A stretch of DNA of 5,489 nucleotides from Paenibacillus sp. (GTDB taxonomy: Bacteria; Bacillota; Bacilli; Paenibacillales; Paenibacillaceae). Under the pieces are notes generated by a model. That model searched no databases, was not told the DNA's origin, and saw only the letters and a list, made by a program, of their open reading frames with translations. This document shows, in pieces, positions 1 to 5,489 of the stretch. Position numbers and translations under genes: made by a program. How positions within the stretch are numbered: the stretch's first letter is position 1; each line of letters begins with the position of its first letter. Where the stretch lies: the NCBI GenBank assembly GCA_029256665.1, contig JAQSXN010000317.1, positions 1 to 5,489 on the forward strand, given 5' to 3'.

Positions 1-618
1 ATCGAAATGGCGGAGAAGGAGCACGAGTACAAGGAAGCTCCCGTTATTTTGAACGGCAGGCTGGTTCCCGGAATCGGCGGCGGCATCTGCCAGGTGTCGA
101 GCACCTTATATCAAGCCATCCTGCGGGCCGGCCTTGCGATCGTCGAGCGGCGCAACCACTCGCTGCCCGTCGCTTATCTTCCCGTCGGGCAGGATGCCAC
201 CTACGCCACGGATGCCATCGACTTTAAATTCCGCAACTCGACCGGCAAACATCTCATCATCCGCACCGTCGCGGAAAACCGCAAGTTGACGGTCAAGCTA
301 TTCGGCACAATGCCCGAGAATATTAGCTACGACATCGAATCCGTTACGCTTAAGACGGTCGAGCCGAGCGCCCAACAAGTGGTGAATCCCAAGCTTGCGG
401 TCGGGGAGCAGCGGGTCGTGGAGACAGGAAAACCCGGCTATGTCGTGGAAACGTTCCGTACGTTAGTAGAAGACGGCGTTGCGGTATCCCGCGAGCGCGT
501 GTCGCGCGATACGTACCGCGCGCAGCCGACGGTCATCGAGGTTGGCCCGTCTTCGCCGGGCGCGACGCCGTCGCCTAACACGCCTGATCCCGATGCGATC
601 GTGGAAGACGGGCTGTAG
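1..618 (+). CDS. VanW-domain protein with C-terminal G5 domain (5' partial)
   Basis: This is the C-terminal 205 residues of a VanW-family protein; the reading frame is open to the left edge, so the true start is outside and the ATG at 7 is internal. Visible residues about 10-105 carry the conserved end of the VanW domain: GIGGGICQVSSTLY (about 24-37), ERRNHSLPVAYLPVGQDATY (about 49-68) and DFKFRNST. Residues about 112-182 look like a G5 domain, with spaced glycines and the V-E-T-G-K-P-G-Y stretch, followed by a Pro/Ser/Thr-rich tail of about 20 residues. No membrane segment is visible, and any signal peptide or N-terminal anchor would lie in the missing part. VanW has no established biochemical activity, although it was first seen in vancomycin-resistance clusters. 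G5 domains occur in extracellular proteins and are proposed to bind N-acetylglucosamine, so a cell-envelope role is an inference. The gene converges on argH and belongs to a separate unit. Presence here is not evidence of glycopeptide resistance. Stop is TAG. Confidence 0.92.
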   Translation: MEMAEKEHEYKEAPVILNGRLVPGIGGGICQVSSTLYQAILRAGLAIVERRNHSLPVAYLPVGQDATYATDAIDFKFRNSTGKHLIIRTVAENRKLTVKLFGTMPENISYDIESVTLKTVEPSAQQVVNPKLAVGEQRVVETGKPGYVVETFRTLVEDGVAVSRERVSRDTYRAQPTVIEVGPSSPGATPSPNTPDPDAIVEDGL

Positions 619-698
619 CAGTTTTTAGCTTGGCGATGGCAGATGCGCATACTATGGCTAGGTTGCAGATGGATTACCTTGGCCGGCTCATGCAGCCC

Positions 699-753
699 TA
701 TGGGCACGACAAAGAGGCGCTTCATCGCGAAGCGCCTCTTTGTCGTGCCTATG
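699..753. terminator. Long convergent hairpin, probable bidirectional terminator
   Basis: Arms 703-723 and 729-749 are perfectly complementary over 21 bp around a 5-base loop (ATCGC, 724-728). Read as plus-strand RNA, four more pairs, two of them G-U, extend the stem to 699/753. The inner part is GC-rich (GAGGCGCTTC with GAAGCGCCTC) and is flanked within the stem by AAA on the left and TTT on the right, so either strand gives a GC stem followed by a short U run. It starts 80 bp after the VanW-gene stop and ends 26 bp before the argH stop, the position expected of a terminator shared by convergent units. The U run is only three bases (CTCTTTGTCG), so the fit to a classical intrinsic terminator is not perfect. 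A REP-like palindrome is the main alternative. Confidence 0.78.
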
Positions 754-779
754 TTCGCTTGTTCGCCAATCGCGTCAGC

Positions 780-2195
780 CTATCTGCTGCGCTCCAAATA
801 TTCGGCTACCCAAGCCGCAGTCTCGGCGAGCGCCGCGTCGGCGCGGCCGATTGCGTCCTCGACCTGCGACTTCGCAGTGCCGCCATATACGTTGCGCGCG
901 TTGACTACCTGCTCCGGCTGAAGCACCGCGTAGATGCGGTCGTCGAACAGCGAGGAGAACTGCTTGAACTCGTCGAGCGTCAGGTCGAGCAAATATTTGT
1001 TCTGCTGGATGCAGTACAATACCGTCTTGCCGATGACCTCGTGCGCTTGACGGAACGGCAGTCCCTTGCCCACGAGGAAGTCCGCGATATCGGTCGCGTT
1101 GGAGAAGTCCTGATTCACCGCCTGGCGCATCTGCTCCTTGTTCACCTTCATCGTCGCGATCATCGGCGCGAACAATTGAAGGGCGCCCTGCAGCGTCCTC
1201 ACCGTGTCGAACATGCCTTCTTTGTCTTCCTGCATATCCTTGTTGTACGCCAGCGGCAATGACTTCAGCACCGTAAGCAGGCCGACGAGATTGCCGTATA
1301 CGCGCCCCGTCTTGCCGCGCACGAGCTCCGGCACGTCCGGGTTCTTCTTCTGCGGCATGATGCTGCTGCCCGTGCAGAACGCGTCGTCCAGCTCCACGAA
1401 GCGGAACTCCGTGCTCGACCACAGGATAAGCTCTTCGCTTAGGCGCGACAGATGCATCATAATGATCGAAGCATGCGACAAGAATTCCAAGATAAAATCG
1501 CGATCGCTTACCGCGTCAAGGCTGTTCTCGTACACGCTATCGAACTTCAGCTGGCTCGCCACGAAATGGCGATCGATCGGGAACGTCGTGCCCGCCAGCG
1601 CGCCGGCTCCGAGAGGCAGGACGTTAATCCGTTTGTAGCTGTCCTGCAGACGCTCGATGTCCCGTCCGATCATCGACACGTAAGCCATCAGATGATGCGC
1701 GAACAGAATCGGCTGCGCGCGCTGCAGATGCGTGTAACCCGGCACGATCGTGTCGGTATTCGCCTTCGCTTGCTCAACGAGAGCCGACTGCAGCTTGTGC
1801 AGCATGTCGACAAACTCGACCACTCGCTTGCGGAGCCACAGATGCATGTCCGTCGCGACTTGGTCGTTGCGGCTGCGTCCCGTATGCAGCTTGCCGCCGA
1901 CCGTACCGACGTCGTCGATCAGCGTCTTCTCGATGTTCATATGAATATCTTCGTCCCCGATGGAGAACTCGATGTCGTCGCGCTTGATGCGCTGAAGGAC
2001 GCGATGAAGGCCGTCCTTGATTTTCTCCACGTCGTCCGCGGGCAGGATGCCTTGTTTGCCCAGCATGGTAACATGCGCAAGGCTGCCTTGCACATCCTCC
2101 TCCGCGAGCTCTTTATCGAACATGATCGAAGCCGTATATTCCTCTACCAGCTGATCCGTTTTTTTCGTAAACCGTCCACCCCAAAGCTTGCTCAT
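780..2195 (-). CDS. argH: Argininosuccinate lyase
   Basis: ArgH performs the last step of arginine synthesis, splitting argininosuccinate into arginine and fumarate; the family works as a cytoplasmic homotetramer. The 471-residue product is close to the usual 460-470. It opens with the typical SKLWGGRF and shows the three conserved blocks of the fumarase/aspartase superfamily: HTGRSRND (residues 104-111), [10 protein letters not shown] (153-162, with T155-H156 of the active site) and the signature [11 protein letters not shown] (276-286), whose flexible loop carries the catalytic serine. The C-terminal part ([11 protein letters not shown], 431-441) is also typical. I chose the ATG at 2195 because it precedes the conserved N-terminus; an in-frame TTG at 2219 would add eight unconserved residues and overlaps the ribosome binding site. 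The gene is last in the arg operon, 43 bp after argG, ends in TAG, and is followed by the convergent hairpin. No truncation or missing key residue is seen. Confidence 0.98.
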   Translation of the reverse strand: MSKLWGGRFTKKTDQLVEEYTASIMFDKELAEEDVQGSLAHVTMLGKQGILPADDVEKIKDGLHRVLQRIKRDDIEFSIGDEDIHMNIEKTLIDDVGTVGGKLHTGRSRNDQVATDMHLWLRKRVVEFVDMLHKLQSALVEQAKANTDTIVPGYTHLQRAQPILFAHHLMAYVSMIGRDIERLQDSYKRINVLPLGAGALAGTTFPIDRHFVASQLKFDSVYENSLDAVSDRDFILEFLSHASIIMMHLSRLSEELILWSSTEFRFVELDDAFCTGSSIMPQKKNPDVPELVRGKTGRVYGNLVGLLTVLKSLPLAYNKDMQEDKEGMFDTVRTLQGALQLFAPMIATMKVNKEQMRQAVNQDFSNATDIADFLVGKGLPFRQAHEVIGKTVLYCIQQNKYLLDLTLDEFKQFSSLFDDRIYAVLQPEQVVNARNVYGGTAKSQVEDAIGRADAALAETAAWVAEYLERSR

Positions 2196-2208
2196 GCGTA
2201 TCTCAGCA

Positions 2209-2217
2209 CTCCCTTCC
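2209..2217 (-). promoter_or_regulatory. Ribosome binding site of argH (long spacing)
   Basis: On the minus strand GGAAGGGAG lies 13 bases before the chosen ATG. This is a partial match to the anti-Shine-Dalgarno sequence (GGAG core), and the spacing is longer than the usual 7-10 bases. It is the weakest-looking of the three sites in the operon, but no better site or start is present. Confidence 0.6.
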
Positions 2218-2238
2218 AATCGTGGGCGAAAGTCCGCC

Positions 2239-3477
2239 TTATTCGCCTTTGTTCTGCTCTACGCCCGAAGATACTTTCAGACGCAGCGCGTTCAGGCGGA
2301 TGAAGCCCGTCGCGTCGCCTTGATCGTACGCCTTCGACGGATCGGCTTCCATCGTCGCGATGTCCGGGTTGTACAGGCTGACCGGGCTCTTGACGCCGGC
2401 GCCGATGACATTGCCTTTGTACAGCTTGAGACGCACCACGCCGCTGACGTTCTTCTGCGATTCCGTCACCAGCGCTTGCAAGGCAAGACGCTCCGGCGCG
2501 AACCAGAAACCGTTGTACACGAGCTGGCTGTATTTCGCGATCAAGGAGTCGCGGAGATGCATCACTTCGCGATCCATCGTGAGCGACTCCATCTTGCGAT
2601 GGGCCGTGAACAGGATCGTGCCGCCCGGCGTCTCGTACACGCCGCGGCTCTTCATGCCGACGAAACGGTTCTCGACCATGTCCACCCGTCCGATGCCGTG
2701 TTTGCCTCCCAGCTCGTTCAGCTTCTCCATGACTTCAAGAGGGCTCAGCGTTTCGCCGTTCAAAGCCACGCAATCGCCTTGCTCGAACGTGAGCTCCACG
2801 TACTCGGCTTGGTCCGGGGCGCGCTCCGGCGACACGCTCAGCACGTACATCTCTTCGTTCTCTTCCGAGCTCGGATCGAACCAAGGATCCTCCAGCATGC
2901 CGCTCTCGAAGCTGATGTGCAGCAGGTTGCGGTCCGTGGAATATGGCTTCGCGGCAGATGCCGTTACCGGAATGCCGTGTTTCTCCGCGTAAGCGATCAT
3001 TTCTGCGCGGCCCGGGAACTGCTCGCGGAACGCTTCCAGACGCCATGGCGCGATCACGCCGATCTCGGGCGCGAGCGCGGCAGCCGTCAGCTCGAAGCGC
3101 ACTTGGTCGTTGCCTTTGCCCGTCGCGCCGTGCGCGATTGCAGTAGCGCCTTCCGCGCGCGCGATGTCCACCATGCGCTTCGCGATCAACGGGCGCGCAA
3201 TGGATGTGCCAAGCAGATATTGTCCTTCGTACAGCGTGCCCGCTTGGAACATCGGATAGATGAAGTCCTTCGCGAATTCTTCGCGCAGATCGTCGATGTA
3301 CACTTTGGAAGCGCCGGTAGCCAGCGCCTTAGCTTCGAGACCGTCGAGCTCGTCTTTCTGTCCGATGTCCGCGGTGAATGCGATAATTTCCGCGTCGTAT
3401 GTTTCTTTCAGCCATTTCAGAATGACGGATGTATCCAGGCCGCCGGAATAGGCAAGCACGATTTTTTCCTTCGCCAT
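2239..3477 (-). CDS. argG: Argininosuccinate synthase
   Basis: ArgG joins citrulline and aspartate using ATP, which goes to AMP and pyrophosphate, to make argininosuccinate in the cytoplasm. The product has 412 residues, close to the roughly 400 of the family. Near the N-terminus is the PP-loop of N-type ATP pyrophosphatases, AYSGGLDTS (residues 9-17). Further conserved blocks are [13 protein letters not shown] (84-96), [14 protein letters not shown] (116-129, substrate and nucleotide contacts), VIAPWR (141-146) and [10 protein letters not shown] (178-187). The ATG at 3477 gives [13 protein letters not shown], the standard N-terminus; an in-frame TTG at 3498 would add seven residues made of the Shine-Dalgarno region and is rejected. 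The last few residues (about [10 protein letters not shown]) form a short polar tail that I do not regard as conserved. It lies 31 bp after argF and 43 bp before argH, consistent with one transcript. Stop is TAA. Confidence 0.98.
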   Translation of the reverse strand: MAKEKIVLAYSGGLDTSVILKWLKETYDAEIIAFTADIGQKDELDGLEAKALATGASKVYIDDLREEFAKDFIYPMFQAGTLYEGQYLLGTSIARPLIAKRMVDIARAEGATAIAHGATGKGNDQVRFELTAAALAPEIGVIAPWRLEAFREQFPGRAEMIAYAEKHGIPVTASAAKPYSTDRNLLHISFESGMLEDPWFDPSSEENEEMYVLSVSPERAPDQAEYVELTFEQGDCVALNGETLSPLEVMEKLNELGGKHGIGRVDMVENRFVGMKSRGVYETPGGTILFTAHRKMESLTMDREVMHLRDSLIAKYSQLVYNGFWFAPERLALQALVTESQKNVSGVVRLKLYKGNVIGAGVKSPVSLYNPDIATMEADPSKAYDQGDATGFIRLNALRLKVSSGVEQNKGE

Positions 3478-3487
3478 GATTCTCTTA

Positions 3488-3495
3488 CTCCCCTT
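3488..3495 (-). promoter_or_regulatory. Ribosome binding site of argG
   Basis: On the minus strand AAGGGGAG lies 10 bases before the ATG at 3477. It is a good but not full Shine-Dalgarno match, and it supports that ATG over the in-frame TTG at 3498, which has no site of its own. Confidence 0.75.
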
Positions 3496-3508
3496 CAAAA
3501 GTTATAAA

Positions 3509-4465
3509 TTAAGACATAATCGCTGCCATGATCGCCTTCTGCGCATGGAGACGGTTCTCCGCCTGGTCAAAAATAATCGATTGTCCGCCGTCGATGACGC
3601 TCTCGCTCACTTCTTCGCCGCGGTGCGCCGGGAGGCAATGCATGAACAGATAATCCTTGTTTGCGTATTTCACCAGTTCTTCGTTTACTTGGTATTGCTT
3701 AAACGCCAGTTCGCGTTCCTTCTGCTCGGCCTCTTGGCCCATGCTCGCCCATACGTCGGTATAGATAATGTCCGCTCCGTCGACCGCTTCCTTGGGATCG
3801 CGGCAAATCGTAATGCGCGCGCCCGTCTCGGCCGCATTGGCTTTCGTCTGCTCGATGATGTCGGAATCCGGCTCGTAGCCCTCGGGGGTCGCGACCGACA
3901 TGTGGACGCCCAGCTTGGCCGCGCCCATCATTAACGAGTGAACCATATTGTTGCCGTCGCCGATATAGGCCATCTTAAGACCTTCCAAGCGGCCCTTCTG
4001 CTCGTAGATCGTCTGGAAATCGGCCAGAGCTTGGCAAGGGTGGGACAGATCCGTCAGTCCGTTAATGACCGGAATCGTCGCGCCGCGCGCCAGTTCTACC
4101 ACCTTGCGGTGAGCGAACGTGCGGATCATGATGCCGTCCAGGTAACGGGACAACGTTTGCGCCGTATCCCAGATCGTCTCGCCGCGGCCGATCTGCAGAT
4201 CGTTGCCGCTCAGGAACAAGCCTTGTCCGCCCAGCTGGTACATCCCCACCTCGAACGAAACCCGGGTACGCGTCGACGACTTCTCGAAAATCATGCCGAG
4301 CGTCTTGCCCTTAAGAACATGATGCGTCTCGCCGGCCTTCTGCTTGTTCTTGAGATCGATCGCCAGATCGATCAGGTACCGCAGCTCATCCTGCTTGAAA
4401 TCGACCAGCATCAAGAAGTCGCGGCCTTTCAAGCTGTGGGCCAATTCTTCGTTAACAACTTGCAT
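3509..4465 (-). CDS. argF: Ornithine carbamoyltransferase
   Basis: ArgF transfers the carbamoyl group of carbamoyl phosphate to ornithine, giving citrulline; the family is a cytoplasmic trimer. The product has 318 residues, the usual size. The N-terminal carbamoyl-phosphate domain shows FEKSSTRTRVSFE (residues 60-72, with the S-T-R-T-R phosphate-binding loop at 64-68) and HPCQ (142-145). The C-terminal ornithine domain shows DVWASMG (237-243), the D-x-x-x-S-M-G ornithine motif, and HCLPAHRGEEV (276-286) with the reactive cysteine C277. These last two motifs separate it from aspartate carbamoyltransferase. A catabolic ornithine carbamoyltransferase (arcB type) would look similar, but the biosynthetic neighbours argue for argF. 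The ATG at 4465 follows a full Shine-Dalgarno site; an in-frame TTG at 4483 sits upstream of that site and is unlikely to be used. It lies 26 bp after argD and 31 bp before argG. Stop is TAA. Confidence 0.97.
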   Translation of the reverse strand: MQVVNEELAHSLKGRDFLMLVDFKQDELRYLIDLAIDLKNKQKAGETHHVLKGKTLGMIFEKSSTRTRVSFEVGMYQLGGQGLFLSGNDLQIGRGETIWDTAQTLSRYLDGIMIRTFAHRKVVELARGATIPVINGLTDLSHPCQALADFQTIYEQKGRLEGLKMAYIGDGNNMVHSLMMGAAKLGVHMSVATPEGYEPDSDIIEQTKANAAETGARITICRDPKEAVDGADIIYTDVWASMGQEAEQKERELAFKQYQVNEELVKYANKDYLFMHCLPAHRGEEVSESVIDGGQSIIFDQAENRLHAQKAIMAAIMS

Positions 4466-4472
4466 GGGTATT

Positions 4473-4480
4473 ACCTCCTT
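4473..4480 (-). promoter_or_regulatory. Ribosome binding site of argF (full consensus)
   Basis: On the minus strand AAGGAGGT lies 7 bases before the ATG at 4465. It is a complete match to the 3' end of 16S rRNA at good spacing and fixes the argF start. It is the strongest site of the three in this operon. Confidence 0.9.
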
Positions 4481-4491
4481 CAACCTTCTGC

Positions 4492-5489
4492 TTATCCGGC
4501 TGCCCGCAGCAGCTCGGTCAATATCGATACCGCCTCATCGATCTCTTTGTTCGTCACCAACAGGTTCGGCAGCAGACGCACGACGTTCGGTCCGGCGGAA
4601 ATGACGAGCAATCCTTTATTTTGCGCTTCGGTCAGCACGTTCGACACGGGACCCTCGCACTCGATTCCGATTAGTAGTCCAAGTCCTCTAACCTCTTTGA
4701 CAAATGGCGCGTTCGCCAGCTTCTCGCGAAGCTGCCCCATCAGATAAGCGCCTTGCTCCGCGGCGCGGGCCGGCAGCCCGTCGCCGACGATCGTCTCCAA
4801 GGTCGCTTTGACCACGGCGGTCGCGATCGGCGTGCCGCCGAACGTCGAGCCGTGGCTGCCCGCCGTAAAGCCTTCGCGCAGCTTCTCCTTGGCGACCATG
4901 GCGCCAACCGGGAACCCGCTGCCGAGTCCTTTCGCAAGCGTAAAGATGTCCGGTTCGATGCCGTAGTGCTCGTAAGCGAACAGCTTGCCCGTCCGGCCGA
5001 TTCCCGTCTGAATTTCGTCTATGATGAGCAGAATGCCTTCGCGCTCGCACAAGTCGGCAATTTGCTTTATATATTCTGCGTTCGCCGGATGGACGCCGCC
5101 TTCCGCTTGCACCAGCTCCAGCATGATCGCCGCCGTGACGCCGCTAATCGCTTCCTTAAGCGCTTCGATGTTATTGTAAGGGATCGTCCTGAAGCCTTCC
5201 GGCAGCGGGGCAAAACCTTCCTTCACCTTCGCCTGGCCCGTGGCCGTAAGCGTCGCGAGCGTCCTGCCATGGAACGACTGCTCGAACGTAATGATCTCGT
5301 AGCGTCCGCTCTTCGCCACAAGCTGCTGGTAACGGCGGGCCAGCTTGATCGCCGCTTCGTTGGCCTCCGCGCCGGAGTTGCAGAAGAATACCGCGTCGCC
5401 TGTACTGTTGTCCGTCAGCAGCTTGGCCGCATCCGCTTGGTTCGGGATTTGGAATAGGTTCGACACATGCCAAAGCTCATCCAGCTGCT
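4492..5489 (-). CDS. argD: Acetylornithine aminotransferase (N-terminus beyond window)
   Basis: ArgD is a pyridoxal-phosphate enzyme that exchanges an amino group between glutamate and N-acetylglutamate semialdehyde to give N-acetylornithine and 2-oxoglutarate; many homologues also serve in lysine synthesis. The visible 331 residues lack roughly the first 60-70 of a family about 390-400 long. The frame is open at the right edge, reading LDELWHVSNLFQIPNQ, so the GTG at 5466 is an internal valine. Class-III aminotransferase landmarks are NSGAEANEAAIKLAR (cofactor phosphate loop), SFHGRTLATLTATGQ, DEIQTGIGRTGK (the D pairs with the pyridine nitrogen), TLAKGLGSGFPVGAM with the Schiff-base lysine encoded at 4930-4932, and GSHGSTFGGTP. 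Ornithine or GABA aminotransferases are the nearest alternatives; the sequence style and the following argF favour argD. It lies 26 bp before argF and ends in TAA. Upstream argC, argJ and argB would be expected but are not in view. Confidence 0.95.
   Translation of the reverse strand, partial: QLDELWHVSNLFQIPNQADAAKLLTDNSTGDAVFFCNSGAEANEAAIKLARRYQQLVAKSGRYEIITFEQSFHGRTLATLTATGQAKVKEGFAPLPEGFRTIPYNNIEALKEAISGVTAAIMLELVQAEGGVHPANAEYIKQIADLCEREGILLIIDEIQTGIGRTGKLFAYEHYGIEPDIFTLAKGLGSGFPVGAMVAKEKLREGFTAGSHGSTFGGTPIATAVVKATLETIVGDGLPARAAEQGAYLMGQLREKLANAPFVKEVRGLGLLIGIECEGPVSNVLTEAQNKGLLVISAGPNVVRLLPNLLVTNKEIDEAVSILTELLRAAG

Noticed and set aside
613..626. Possible mini-terminator at the end of the VanW gene (CTG-TAG-CAG followed by TTTTT)
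   Set aside because: The stem is only 3 bp plus wobbles, far too weak; the hairpin at 699-753 is the better candidate.
619..698. Intergenic stretch with two GCAGATG copies, considered as a repeat or small RNA
   Set aside because: Seven-base repeats are expected by chance and no promoter or folded structure supports an RNA gene.
630..1262. Plus-strand open frame spanning the hairpin and the argH 3' end
   Set aside because: It reads through the probable terminator and then lies antisense to argH; no Shine-Dalgarno site or domain supports it.
1452..2303. Plus-strand open frame antisense to argH and the argG end
   Set aside because: Shadow of argH with a low-complexity Arg/Gln/His/Val composition and no homology features that I recognise.
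2188..3507. Plus-strand open frame of 439 codons covering all of argG in antisense
   Set aside because: It is the mirror of a conserved gene; the product is Arg/His/Ala/Val-rich with no recognisable domain, and the absence of stops follows from argG codon use in GC-rich DNA.
3496..3520. AT-rich patch at the argF-argG junction with a minus-strand TATAAC, considered as an internal promoter or ARG box
   Set aside because: No TTGACA-like element sits about 17 bases upstream and no palindromic ARG-box pattern is visible; the AT content mostly comes from the end of argF and the short gap.
3938..4747. Plus-strand open frame across the argF-argD junction
   Set aside because: It runs antisense through two conserved genes and their ribosome binding site; no independent start signal or domain is seen.
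4753..5457. Plus-strand open frame antisense to argD, Arg-rich
   Set aside because: Composition artefact of the opposite, well-conserved argD frame.

Overview
The window holds the distal part of an arginine biosynthesis operon on the minus strand (argD-argF-argG-argH, with argD cut by the right edge). It faces the 3' end of a plus-strand gene for a VanW-domain / G5-domain surface protein, which is cut by the left edge. The two transcription units converge on a 161-bp gap with one strong hairpin. The gene content, the strong Shine-Dalgarno sites of the low-GC Gram-positive type (one is a full AAGGAGGT), the VanW-G5 protein and the fairly high GC content (high fifties percent by eye) point to a Firmicute of the Paenibacillus/Cohnella kind. 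That placement is an inference from style and not a database match.

Layout: 1-618, VanW/G5 protein, 5' end missing. 619-779, convergent intergenic region; 619-698 shows nothing I can name, and 699-753 is a hairpin with a perfect 21-bp core, probably a two-way transcription terminator. 780-2195 (-), argH. 2239-3477 (-), argG. 3509-4465 (-), argF. 4492-5489 (-), argD, running off the window. The gaps inside the operon are 26, 31 and 43 bp, each with a Shine-Dalgarno site directly in front of an ATG, so co-transcription is likely. The operon promoter and any ArgR/AhrC operator must lie beyond the right edge.

Together the four enzymes run the later steps of arginine synthesis in the cytoplasm. 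ArgD makes N-acetylornithine by transamination. An upstream ArgJ or ArgE, not in the window, would release ornithine. ArgF carbamoylates ornithine to citrulline, ArgG condenses citrulline with aspartate, and ArgH splits argininosuccinate to arginine and fumarate.

This is mostly an ordinary housekeeping region. I see no mobile element, CRISPR array, RNA gene or undescribed system. The points worth a second look are the long perfect convergent hairpin, the shared architecture of the three gene junctions (an in-frame TTG next to each Shine-Dalgarno site, with spacing that lengthens along the operon), and the direct joining of argD-argF to argG-argH.
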